DNA of 64,000 nt, from positions 496,001-560,000 of the forward strand of contig JAGMUV010000014.1 in NCBI GenBank assembly GCA_020744425.1, given 5' to 3'. A program made the position numbers and the translations under genes. This stretch comes from Dactylonectria macrodidyma. Lineage: Eukaryota > Ascomycota > Sordariomycetes > Hypocreales > Nectriaceae. The stretch's first letter is position 1, and every line of letters begins with the position of its first letter. Of the stretch, positions 11,788 to 21,408 are shown piece after piece. The notes under the pieces were generated by a model. The model worked only from the letters and a program-made list of their open reading frames with translations, searched no databases and was not told where the DNA came from.

Positions 11788-13056
11788 CTAGAAAGATATG
11801 CTGGATTTTTTGCAATTTATCTCATGGCCTGCTTTTATGCCGCCGGCGTTGGTTCAGCGGGCGCAGGTTTAGGGATATCAAAGAGGGTTTCATCCTCAAT
11901 CGCGAAGAACTCAGCAACAACACACGAAACAAGAGACGCGGCAAAGGAAGCAGTCCCAGTCGATCTTTATCCTAGGTTTTCAGGAAATGAAGGTTAGGTG
12001 ATGCCTATGGGGACGATGAAGACATCAGAGCTAGGATGGGTTTCCTAAGCACCGCAATACTCTCACGAGCACCTCTTTTTCTTGCGATTCTCCACTTTTT
12101 TCTTTACTTAACATTCGTTTTATGTGTTATTCAAGATGGATTTGAAGTTGACGGACAGCTGGATGGACCGACGAGATGGCCAACGGGGGATACGGAACAA
12201 AAGAGAGCTTTCCTTGAAGGAGGGCGCAGCCCACGCGAACAACGGGATTTTCCTAGTGTAGCAATGCATTTTCTATGGTAGCGACAATGATATGACATAG
12301 GATTGAGGTATCCGGCATCATGATGCTGACAAGACCTCGACATTTATAGACGGTTTAATCAGCTCCTCGGGGAGCTTTTGCGTATGCGATTCTATTTTCG
12401 CGTTGGATAGTCGTGTTTTGTATCCGTGTTTGTCAATGTGCATGTTGTACCTACATAAGTCAGGTACTAAGCAATGCCATTAATGTCTTGGGTAGTATCC
12501 AGAGGGTGGTGGAGTGGTGTTCCAGATGAATGGGGGGTAGCATCATGACATCACGGCCTCATGTCATACCGACGCTGACCCTCCTCGGTGAGAAAACATC
12601 TCGGTGGGACTCCCCGAAAAAACCAAAACCTCGAGGGAAAGCTAGAAAGAACCAATGGGAAGCTGGGGAAAACCAGAAAGCGTCAGCTTACCTAGCTTAG
12701 CAAAGCAATTAGATTGCATGTGCTAGACGAGCGAGAGCGGGAAAATGGGCTTGTCGACCACACAAATTGCTTGAAGAGCACCCTGGCCACGACCCCGCGG
12801 CGGAGACCAAAGTTGTAAAGCCCCGCCGATGTCGCTCTAGCCCCATGGTTGCGGGACAAGGGCGAGGGCGAGTGAATGCTGACTCAAGGGGAAAAAGCTT
12901 CGTCTTTCGTGGTCAAAGCCTCTCGCGCTGCTGCTCTGTTTGCGCTTCTACATCGTCTTCTGTCTTTCAATCTTGCTCTCCTGGCACGAATTACTCGCTG
13001 TTGAAGCTCAATTGATCGAATAGGCTTGCGGTACTCTCGCGTTTTACCCCTCCACC
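11788..13056. other. Intergenic region: 3' end of trehalose subunit gene and aminotransferase promoter
   Basis: No gene is supported. The first part is presumably 3' UTR. The last ~200 bp before 13057 are the aminotransferase promoter, which includes a Gcn4/CPC1 site at 12880 and a pyrimidine-rich leader around 12915-12990. Confidence 0.6.
12880..12886 (+). promoter_or_regulatory. Perfect Gcn4/CPC1 binding site (TGACTCA)
   Basis: TGACTCA lies 171 bp upstream of the aminotransferase ATG, at the position expected of a general amino acid control (cross-pathway control) element. Gcn4/CPC1/CpcA bZIP factors bind this heptamer. Confidence 0.65.
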
Positions 13057-14273
13057 ATGGCTGCTTTCCCGCCCCCGCCCGTCAACACCATCGACTGGTC
13101 CAACGTGGGCTTCAAGGTCCGCGAAGGTAAGCTGGCGACTTCTCCGCCTAATATCATCACACGCGTTGCAGCTCTAGCACGCTAACATGCATTGATAAAG
13201 TCAACGGTCACATCGAATCCACCTACACCAAGTCAACCGGAAAATGGACGCCCCTGCGCTTCGTAGCCGACCCCTTCATGCGCATCCACGGCATGGCGCC
13301 GGCGCTCAACTACGGACAGCAGGCGTACGAGGGCCTCAAGGCGTTCCGGTCCCCCGGCGACGATAGCATCACCATCTTCCGACCGGACCGCAATGCCGTG
13401 CGGATGCAGCACTCGGCCGAAGTCGTCTCGATGCCCAAGGTGCCCGTCGACATGTTCCTCGACGCCTGCCGGGCCGCCGTCGCCCTCAACGCCGAGTTCG
13501 TGCCCCCCCATGAGACGGGGGCCGCTCTGTACATCCGCCCGCAGATCTACGGCTCTAGCGCCCAGCTCGGCCTGTCGCCGCCCGAGGAGTACACCTTTTG
13601 CGTCTTCGTCATCCCTACGGGCGTCTACCACGGCTCTCATCCCGTCAAGGCCCTGATCCTCGAGGACTTTGACCGTGCGGCTCCCAACGGCACCGGAAAC
13701 GCAAAGGTCGGCGGAAACTACGCCCCCGTTCTGCGCTGGAGCGACAAGGCGCGCGAAGAGGGCTTCGGCATCACCCTGCACCTGGACAGCGCCCGCCACG
13801 AGGAGGTCGACGAGTTCAGCACCAGCGGCTTCATTGGCGCCCTCAAGACCGGCGACGACATCACCCTCGTCGTCCCGGACTCGAAGTGCGTCATCGACAG
13901 CGTCACCAGCGCCAGCATCCAGGACCTGGCTCGCAGCTTCGGCTGGAAGGTCGAGAAGCGCGTCATCAAGTACGCCGAGCTCAACGACTTTGAGGAGGTC
14001 ATGGCCGCCGGAACCGCCGCCGCCCTGGTCCCCATCCGCTCCATCACCCGCCGCAGCAACCACGTCGACGAGACCATCAACTACATTGCTGCCAGCCAGG
14101 AGGAGGCCGGTCCCATCTGCACCAAGCTGCTGACGACTCTGCAGAGCATCCAGCTGGGCAAGATTGAGGACCCGTTCAACTGGCGATTCGTCGTCAGCGT
14201 GGCTGACAAGAACGTCGAGGGTGTTTCTAGCGGACAAAACGGGGATGCTCAGACTGTGGACCAGATGGATTAA
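13057..14273 (+). CDS. Branched-chain amino acid aminotransferase (PLP fold-type IV)
   Basis: Exons 13057-13126 and 13201-14273 (74-nt intron) give 380 residues. The ATG sits in an ideal context (CCACCATGG). The protein shows the BCAT core: MRIHGMAPALNYGQQAYEG, ALYIRP, and the pyridoxal-phosphate lysine in GNAKVGGNYAP (about Lys192), followed by the SGFIGAL/TLVVP segment. It would transfer amino groups between branched-chain 2-oxo acids and glutamate. It belongs to the shorter fungal BCAT subfamily without an obvious mitochondrial presequence (the N-terminus is Pro-rich, not basic-amphipathic), so a cytosolic location is likely. The upstream TGACTCA suggests induction by amino acid starvation. 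Strong G/C third-position bias suggests good expression. It is convergent with the HsbA-like gene 211 bp downstream. Confidence 0.9.
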
Positions 14274-14484
14274 AAAAGCAAGGCAAAAAAAAAAAGAAAT
14301 GTTGCGACATATGTCATTCATTCCCCCTACGCGATGAGATCTAGGGTCACTTTTCAAGTCTGCTGTATGTTCAATGTTTGATAAATGATAATATGAATAG
14401 CACTTTGTTTAAATTAATGGCCTTCAGAAATTCCTCCAGATGAATTGAAATTAGCGGGCTTGTTACTATATTCCAGTTGCTCTA

Positions 14485-14997
14485 TCACAGCGCATACGCT
14501 TCGATTGCTTCTTCAAAGGCAGTATTTATTCCTGCTACCAGGGTCTCTGCCACGGCCTGCAACGCCGCGGGCACCTTCTCAACAACTGCAGCCGAAAACT
14601 CCTTGGTGGCCTTTTGCTGTAGCTGGAGGTTAACCCAGATGACGGGGCTGAGCAACAGCTTGTCGAACTTGGGCTTGGCGGCGACAATGTTGTCGAGGGC
14701 GTCGACGACGACGTCGGACAGCTTGATGGTGGCCTGGGCGACCTGTAGGGCCTCTGCGATGGAGAGCGCTGCCGAAGCCTCGGCGGTCTTGGTGCCGTTG
14801 TTGATGTCAATAAGCAGCGCCGTCGACTTGATGACGATGGGGATCGTGCCCAGCACACCGCCGCTCCACGATGTCACGGCGTCGTCGAGGTCCGTCGTCG
14901 TCGCCGAGATGGTGCTAATGGCTGCGACGATGGAGGCGCCAGAGGCCAGCGCCGTGGAGGCTAGGCTGACGAGGGCGAGGACCTTGGGAAAGAGCAT
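14485..14997 (-). CDS. Secreted hydrophobic surface-binding protein A (HsbA)-like
   Basis: A single exon of 170 residues. The start chosen is the ATG at 14997, because it begins a clear signal peptide (MLFPKVLALVSLASTALAS); an upstream in-frame extension to 15138 lacks signal-peptide character. The mature part is ~150 residues of Ala/Val/Leu-rich amphipathic helices without cysteine, which is the HsbA (cell wall galactomannoprotein) pattern: TTDLDDAVTSW.., then helices ending EEAIEAYAL. In Aspergillus oryzae HsbA coats hydrophobic surfaces and recruits cutinase; a similar role at the hyphal surface is inferred. A TATA box lies ~140 bp upstream. Confidence 0.82.
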   Translation of the reverse strand: MLFPKVLALVSLASTALASGASIVAAISTISATTTDLDDAVTSWSGGVLGTIPIVIKSTALLIDINNGTKTAEASAALSIAEALQVAQATIKLSDVVVDALDNIVAAKPKFDKLLLSPVIWVNLQLQQKATKEFSAAVVEKVPAALQAVAETLVAGINTAFEEAIEAYAL

Positions 14998-15136
14998 GAT
15001 GAATTGCGGATGAGAGAGAGAGAAGTTATGAGGGGAGCAGGCTCGGTGTAAGTGATGAGAGCTAGACGGAGGCAATTGAGTGCTCTGGTTGAACCTGGAA
15101 AGCCCTTTCAGAAAACAACGCGAACAAACATGTCCC

Positions 15137-15143
15137 ATTTATA
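15137..15143 (-). promoter_or_regulatory. TATA box of the HsbA-like gene
   Basis: TATAAAT on the minus strand, ~140 bp before the start codon at 14997, which would leave a ~110-nt 5' leader. Confidence 0.5.
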
Positions 15144-15328
15144 GTCGGCAGACATTCGCACATGCTCTTCTTTCGCCTTCATCTCGCCGGAGCTCGACAT
15201 TCCGCCTGATGACTTGATCACAGTTGCATCGCAGACGGTAACATTACAGCCCATCGCCTCCGCAATTATGCTCTATTGGGCCATTCGGCCCGGGCCAGGC
15301 TACGCCAGATGGGTGCATCTTCCCGTCC

Positions 15329-15568
15329 TTAAAAGGCATTGAATAAGGGATCTTTTTCTTCCTTCTTGTTCGCCTTCATGCAGCACGGCGGCGTCCGTCG
15401 AAACATCAGTAGGGCTGACCTGCTCGAGGGAGGGGAACCTTGGGATGTGTTGACAGGGGAGGAGACAGGGGGGTCAATCTGGGGAAGCTGGACCGCGGCT
15501 GGGGGTGAGCTTTCGATGGGAGCATGTGGGATCGTCGGGGAAAGCGGATTTGGGTTGTAAGTCGACAT
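15329..15568 (-). CDS. Possible small Pro/Ser-rich protein, hypothetical
   Basis: From the ATG at 15568 (MSTYNPNPLSP) a 79-residue frame runs to a stop at 15329. The product is Pro/Ser-rich, then ends with a basic stretch containing a Cys pair (RRTPPCCMKANKKEEKDP). No domain is recognised. The frame is open further upstream, but that part looks like noise. It may be an unrelated open frame in G+C-rich DNA between the HsbA-like gene and the divergent small Cys-rich gene. Confidence 0.25.
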   Translation of the reverse strand: MSTYNPNPLSPTIPHAPIESSPPAAVQLPQIDPPVSSPVNTSQGSPPSSRSALLMFRRTPPCCMKANKKEEKDPLFNAF

Positions 15569-16276
15569 GGGGGATGCATGGGGCCGATGTAAGGTATGTG
15601 AACAATGTATGTGGCCGTGTGAGTATGTGACGATGGCGAGGCGTGGTGTTGCTGACGACCAGATCGCCATCAAGCCTCGCTCGACATGTTTGCTTCTCTT
15701 TTGCTTCCCACGCCCCCTTCGAACCGAGCCTGTCCGTCCCTCGCTCGTACACAAACTCACCAGCCACAGTCGGGCAACCGCATGGTCTTGTACGTCTCGA
15801 CGGAAAAGACCCAAGGATGGTGGCGGCAAGACACAGGCGGTCGCGGATGGCCACAGGAGCAACGCAAACAAGGCACTGAAGAACCTTTTTCCCTTCTGCC
15901 CCCCTCCCCCTATTTTCATTCTGCCTGGGCCATGATGGTGTAACACCGGCATTTGCGCGCGTGCGCAAAAAAAAGAAGAGAAGAGTACACCGACAAAACG
16001 CGTTTCTGGCGATTGAACCCCCCTCGGTGCGAGCCATCGAGAGAGAGGTGTCGCGGACACGCGCGTGTTGTGAACGACGCTCGTCACCATCGTGAGAGAC
16101 GAGAAATACGAACGACAGACGACGAGAGAAGAAACGGCGCCGCACCAACGAGAGTCTTTGTGCGTAGTCGTGAGAGCCTTGGGGTTCAGATATAGAGGAA
16201 CCAGGGAACCCAACTACGACGACTTGGACGAATATTCAAGCCCAACAACCACACATCCTTCGACTGAAAGAAAAAC

Positions 16277-16696
16277 ATGTGCACATACTCGTTCCAGCAG
16301 GCCGTCTGCTCATGCGCCAAAGGCGCAGCTTGCCCGCAAATGTCGCGCGGCCGAGGCCTGGTAGCCGGCGAGTACTTCCACTGCCTCGACGCCTTCTACG
16401 CCATCGACGACCTGGGCTCCGCCTGCGACTACCAGCGGCGGCTGTACGGGCGCAACGCCGTGCCGACCATGCAGTGCCCTCGGTACGCCTTCGATGCGAA
16501 GCGCGTGCTCAAGGATACCTTCCGCAAGAGCGACCTGGCCTGCGTCAAGTGCGCCGAGACGTGCGCACCGCCGAGCACCAGCTGGCAGGCTCCCGGGCCG
16601 CCGACGATGATTCAGCAGCAGCAGATGGGGATGAGGGTTGCTGGAGATGGAGAGAGGGATAAGGAGAGGGATGGCATGGAGAGGGGGTCTGGTTGA
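16277..16696 (+). CDS. Small cysteine-rich protein, unknown function
   Basis: A single exon of 139 residues starting at the ATG at 16277 (MCTYSFQQAVCSCAKG). About ten cysteines lie in the first ~100 residues, including CSC and a CVKCAETC cluster, separated by an aromatic-rich segment (EYFHCLDAFYAID). There is no signal peptide, so the cysteines more likely bind metal than form secreted disulphides. The last ~40 residues are a low-complexity Gln/Met/Arg/Asp tail. Strong G/C third-position bias supports coding. I do not recognise the family; short fungal proteins that start M-C-x-Y and carry paired cysteines are common, without known function. Confidence 0.6.
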   Translation: MCTYSFQQAVCSCAKGAACPQMSRGRGLVAGEYFHCLDAFYAIDDLGSACDYQRRLYGRNAVPTMQCPRYAFDAKRVLKDTFRKSDLACVKCAETCAPPSTSWQAPGPPTMIQQQQMGMRVAGDGERDKERDGMERGSG

Positions 16697-16946
16697 AGAG
16701 ATGAAACAAAAGCTGGAGCTGAGGAGGAAGTTACTGTTGTCGTGTCGTGTGTGTATGCTGTTGTTGACGTTGTTCTTGCTGATGTACGAGATTTCTATCG
16801 TTGTCCTCATTACAAATCTGGCCATCATGTACCGTCTTTCGTTCCTAAGCTCGAGACTAATGCGTCCGCTTCTTCAAGACGCACTTCCCTTCCCACGGCC
16901 CCACTCCGTTACCGGTGGTGGGGCTACCTCCGACCCGGGGAGTTGT

Positions 16947-17370
16947 TCATTCGGACGACCTTCTCCGAGTGGTTCTGCAGTCGTTTAAAGAGGCGGTGGT
17001 GCGGTTCCGTTTATAGGTAGAATTGTCCGCCGGCATAGTGAATGGGTCGTCGTGCGATGACATGATCGCAAAGGCGGATCGTGTAGCTGGTTCCACGGTG
17101 GTTGGTCTTGGAGCCATGGTGGTGGCTGGAGTTCCGTGGAGATGTCGCCCCGAGCTGGGGATGGAGGCCTTCGCAGCTTCTGGGTTGGCCGGGTATTTGG
17201 CGTACAGAACATTGGTGAACTTGATCATATCACCAACGTTGCCGATGGCGGCGAGGATGTCAGTCGCTTGCTGCTAGCTGGCGCTGTTGTCTCTTCCTGC
17301 GGAATTGTTCCTGACCAGCTGCTCAAGGAGTTCAGCGAGAATGTCTCCAATCTCGGCGGGGACAATGCAG
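16947..17370 (-). pseudogene. Decayed coding remnant interrupted next to an inverted-repeat element
   Basis: On the minus strand, a frame with protein-like composition runs from the outer edge of the inverted repeat at 17370 (IVPAEIGDILAELLEQLVRN) through one in-frame TAG at about 17277-17275, then on (QQATDILAAIGNVGDMIKF..) to a stop at 16947. The first half looks like folded helical protein; the second half is lower complexity. I do not recognise the family. One stop in an otherwise open frame and the abrupt end at the element point to a broken gene. No continuation is obvious beyond the element at 18588. Confidence 0.3.
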
Positions 17371-17504
17371 GTACCTGAAGTAAGGAACATGAGGCCCGCT
17401 AAATTAGGCACCTGACAGCCAATAACTTAGGGGGATATCATACCTACTTTAGTACAGTATCTTATGCTCCATTAGACTGGGCAAGCCCAACAGAATGTGC
17501 ATGC
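17371..17504 (+). repeat. Left terminal inverted repeat arm
   Basis: Pairs with 18458-18588 in inverted orientation. Conserved blocks include AAGGAACATGAGG, CAGCCAATAACTTAGGGG and GTATCTTATGCTCCATTAGA. Differences are mainly transitions. Confidence 0.8.
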
Positions 17505-17510
17505 TTAGTA

Positions 17511-17572
17511 GGTGTGGGATGCTTGCGGATGTGGTTTGCTTGCTTCCTTGGTAGATATGGGATGCTTGCTTA
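17511..17572. repeat. Degenerate internal repeats of a TGGGATGCTTGC motif
   Basis: The motif GTGGGATGCTTGC occurs just inside the left arm, again in the variant ATGGGATGCTTGCTTAGTA near 17555-17573, and once more near 18148-18167 inside the element. These are subterminal repeats of the kind often found in non-autonomous DNA transposons. Confidence 0.5.
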
Positions 17573-18457
17573 GTAAAGACCTAGCCATATCCACATCCGG
17601 GACGGCGGTCACCCCCGCGGAGGTCTCGACACCCTCGCCCTCCTTCTCGGTGGCCTTCTCGGCCTTGTCCTCCTCGGGAGCCTTGTCGGCGGGCTTGTCC
17701 TTGGCCTTTTCCTTGGCCTCCTCGGCCACCTCGTTGTGGAAATTACCCTCCGTGTCAACGTGGAGGACAACGGCGGTCTTGGCCCGACCCTCTGGAAGAG
17801 AGTTCCTCCACATACCCAGGAGTGGGGGTGGGCCTGGGAGCCCGACGGGGAGAGGCCGAGCGACGCTGCCCGTTAAGGCAATCCCTGGAGATATGGCCAG
17901 GTAGGCGGCACTAAAGGGGCTTATTAACAAACAGTAACTAGGTGAATACTACATAGGTTCACAAACCTGGGATCAAGTGCGGGATCTAGCCCGCGTCTCG
18001 CCGCGCCCAACACGGCCATCGCCACCACGGCCACCACGACCGCCACGGCCGCCCACCATCATTGCCGCCACCACCGCTACTGCCCTCATTCAGGGCTTTG
18101 AGCATCTCCGTCATCGCTTGGGTCTAGCGGACGGACGGCATTGTTTGGTAGATGTGGGATGCTTGCTTCAGTAGGGAAGGCATCTATATAGTGGTTAACA
18201 GTGTTCCATACGGGACAGGTTTGGTGCTGGGGTTCGATGCGAGACGGGAGGAGGGATGACTAACGATGTGTCGTTGTTTGAGTTTTGTGAGGTGTGCAGT
18301 GATGTTGACTGTGGATTAGGTACCTGTTACGAGGGGGAAGAAGAGAAAGAAGGGAGAGGATGGAAGAAGGGAGGCAGGTAGGCAAAGTTGATGCCTGGGC
18401 AGGTGCGCACACCTGGCAGCCTCAGCCAGCCGTATTTGCCTCAGGTCAGGACCTAGA

Positions 18458-18588
18458 AGCATGCATATTCTGTCGGGCCTGCTCGATCTAATGGAGCATA
18501 AGATACTATACTAGTTATGATATTCCCCTAAGTTATTGGCTGCCAGGTGCCTGATTTAGCACGCCTCATGTTCCTAACCTTAGGTACT
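18458..18588 (-). repeat. Right terminal inverted repeat arm
   Basis: Reverse complement of the left arm, with about a dozen transitions, three or four transversions and one ~5-nt indel. Confidence 0.8.
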
Positions 18589-18621
18589 AAGGTTCGGTAG
18601 TCTTTGGGGTAATTCCAATAG

Positions 18622-18750
18622 TCGCCCACCTTCCGCGCCCCCGAGTTGATCGCCGGCCTGCTATCGCTCACGACAGCCGCCTCGACGCTCCGAGCCATGG
18701 AGACCGAGATCACGGCCGACGAGTCGTGCGGAATGCACGTCCACATCAGC
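18622..18750 (+). pseudogene. Remnant of an amidoligase-like domain
   Basis: The frame SPTFRAPELIAGLL... continues to ADESCGMHVHIS, about 40 residues. The two landmarks, a Ser-Pro motif at the start and CGxHVHx at the end, match the core of the putative amidoligase family (ATP-grasp-related ligases common in filamentous fungi), with the usual spacing. A TAG immediately precedes the fragment at 18619, and the frame loses this character after 18750. Only this fragment survives, next to the right arm of the inverted-repeat element. Confidence 0.4.
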
Positions 18751-18886
18751 ATGGCTCGCCAAGATAATCACAATCTTCGTCATAGTTCTAGGGACGTTGC
18801 CTTCTCCACCGCTTCCATTCAGAGATGCAGTCATCATCGGCTGACTGTGCGAGTGGGCTCGGACTGGCGACGACATCAACGCTTGG

Positions 18887-20460
18887 ATGTCAATGCCACT
18901 GCCTAGAAGAGCCATGACCCGCGGCTTTCGTTCCATGCTCTGCTACATGAAGCCTGAAGAGTTAATGGATCAGATCCTAGCACATATGCCCAAGAAGACG
19001 CAAAAGATCTTAGGGAAGGAGGGCATAGTATCTACGGGGTTATTGGAAATGCCGAAGGTTCCAGGGAATTTCCTTTACACTTGTATACCTCAATATCCCA
19101 GTTCATGTAAGTAATGAGCAAGTCAGAAAGGCGCCATCGACATTCGCCTTAAAACAAGTCAAACAGATCAGGCCAGAGACCCTTATACTACCATCAATAG
19201 AAGCCAAAGTATACATTGGATCAAGTATCTCCAGCTATGGAGGGATGACCGGCGGTATCCAAACCATACGAAGAACTTACACTATATCTTCACTTGCCAT
19301 AATGATATAGTGCCCAGCTTCGTAGTCGCCAGAGCTTGGTCAAATCCTCACTTACTAGAAGGACATAAGTCATTACAGATACAAGACATAACAAGAGCGC
19401 TCCCAGTCCTACTTAAGGGACTTCTAATAGCATACCTTAGGACACACCATACAGCCAATCAACCTCACAATGAAGTATCACAGCAACTATTCTCAGATGC
19501 TTCATATAACCTTATGCAAGTATTCCGAGAAGGTCTGGCACTTCCAAGCTTCTACCAACATTCTCTGAACCAGGCTTGGCCACTTATGCAAGGTAACTAT
19601 AACAGTATAATTATTGTAGAATACTGCGTAAATATTAAATGCGGATGTAAAAAGGTAGACCAGCAACTGCCTGGTACCGCATGAACGATAACGAGGAGAC
19701 TTATAGCTTTAGATGGCCCTCTTTCGCCGAGATGCTGCTTGGTCTGCTATGATTTCTCGAGGAAAAACAAGGGAATTATGCGCGAACGAGAGGGCAACGC
19801 CAATGGGCACTTTGGCCGCGAGGTGGCGATCAATCACAACGATATCAATGCAGGGGGTTCGCAAAGAGAACATATCATAATTTAGCTAACGTTAGGAGTA
19901 ATCTAAAGTAATTTATGCATAATTTAATAAAAATTTCGTGATAATTTATGAAACATCTTTCCGCGCCGGTGCTGTCATACGTTTCAGGTGTAGCCGCGCA
20001 GTCTTCGAGGTCTTGCCCTTCCATCCATCAGCCTCGCAGACCATTGCCCTATGTCCAAAACCGCCCGCCACGCTGGCCGTTTGTGGTGAGCAAGCCTAGC
20101 ATCAGTTCCTCATCGACTCGATGGACACAGGATGGCTGGAAATGGGAAGTTATGTCATTGTCCTGTTATTGCTTTCCAGCCTCCATCATGCGCCCCTTCA
20201 ACATCCCTGGCCACATATTTGTCGCTGTGCTTGATTGCACTCCCCCGTTGACTATGGCGACCTCTATACCCTCTTCCGCCCGTCGAGCTTTGATCCATAC
20301 CAAGCCACTAGTCCGAAGCGACCGAAGTCGGCTACCATGGACATGGTCAATCATGCTAGAGACATGGTCGCCGAGTTCAGGCGCATGAACAAAGACTAGA
20401 GGTCCAATGTTGAGAACCCGAGGAATCTGGGGCACACCAAACCCTAACTCTTACAGAGCG
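18887..20460. other. AT-rich stretch with unassigned open frames
   Basis: The base composition falls sharply here compared with the flanking genes. The longest plus-strand frame (19310-19684, 124 residues including AWSNPHLLEGHKSLQIQDI) has no ATG at its start and no family I recognise. A second stretch ending at 20398 (DYGDLYTLFRPSSFDPYQA.., another frame) looks protein-like but has no start. 19870-19945 is almost pure A+T. I see decayed sequence rather than an intact gene. Confidence 0.4.
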
Positions 20461-20464
20461 ACAG

Positions 20465-20808
20465 CCTGTAGAAATGCATATTGCACCACCTGGCTGCATT
20501 AACCCCAATTGCGATTAAATAAGAGAAAACTTCAAAGGAGTTTTCAGATACCAATCTGGACATCATAACGATCTAGCTTACTATCGATGTGGGAGATGTG
20601 ATTCTCAGTTTAAAAAGCATGGTACTGAGTGGACATTACGGCCAGACCGACCAGCAACAGTTGCATGTTGCAACCCAAGTTGTAATCGTACGACAGAGAA
20701 CTATTCCCGATTTCTTGATGAAAAGGGCATAAGTATAATCCAGCTTATATAAGATGTCTTATTTGTAATAGATATTTTAGAAAGCCTGGGGTTGAACGTT
20801 TAGTATGA
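20465..20808 (+). pseudogene. Frameshifted remnant of a tandem zinc-ribbon protein
   Basis: Two consecutive ~50-residue units share one pattern. Unit 1: C-INPN-C, ..ENF.., then AYYRCGRCDSQFKKHGTEW. Unit 2: C-NPS-C, ..ENY.., then AYIRCLICNRYFRKPGVER. Each unit has two cysteine pairs, typical of a zinc ribbon. Reading is blocked by a TAA at 20516-20518 inside unit 1, and unit 2 needs a one-base frame change near 20730-20740. No start codon or upstream domain is present. I do not recognise the family. Confidence 0.45.
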
Positions 20809-21408
20809 TATTCGGTATATTGACTAAAATCAAATAGTTAATTAAACCAAGTCTATTTATTAAACCATTTTCTTAAATTATCCCTTCTTTAATTATAAAG
20901 AAACTCCCAAGAAGCTACTAACAAGATATTTCCAGTAAATTCCCTGGATCTTCCAGTCTGGTATCCCCAGGACGAAGGACTTCCCAGACCTTTGAACCCT
21001 TTTGAATCCTGACAGTCATGACATCTACAGAAAGTCAGACAACCTGATTACATGGAAATCATCATCATCTCGTTCTTAAACGGGGTTCTCAACTCGGGGA
21101 AGATGTCACGGCCGGACAAACTCAAGATCCCGATAGAATGGAAATGACAGGGAGTCTTGAATCATGCATACCCACTTCGAGCGCCTGCTAATAATAGGGG
21201 CGGGTTGTGCTTGGGGCGTGTGGGGCGGTGTTTCTCGTACTCGATCCGAGTCTCGGACTTTCTCGTACAGCACGACCATGCGAAACTACGAGGCCGGATA
21301 TATTACGTTCAATCTTTTCCGTCCTTCAATCGTTTTCATGAACCTCCTAGCACTCTTTTAGTCGTATCATTCTTTTCGCTTTCTTCTCCTCTTCATTCAG
21401 TCACCGCC

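Larger units (their letters stand above)
17371..18588. mobile_element. 1.2 kb non-autonomous element with ~130-bp terminal inverted repeats
   Basis: The ends at 17371-17504 and 18458-18588 are inverted copies of each other, ~85% similar with one ~5-nt indel. Both outer ends read GTACCT, so a TA dinucleotide flanks both termini if the repeats start at CCT; this would suit a Tc1/mariner-like TA target duplication, but a palindromic GTAC makes the exact edge ambiguous. No transposase is encoded. Between the arms lie two G+C-rich coding-like blocks in minus orientation: 17580-17900 (Ala/Lys/Glu-rich, AEEAKEKAKDKPADK) and 17970-18125 (RGG-like glycine/arginine repeats). The element may carry captured host sequence. 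Confidence 0.6.

Noticed and set aside
13233..14357. 374-codon minus-strand frame opposite the aminotransferase
   Set aside because: It mirrors the third-codon G/C bias of the real gene on the plus strand and has repetitive Asp/Val/Gly-rich composition with no domain.
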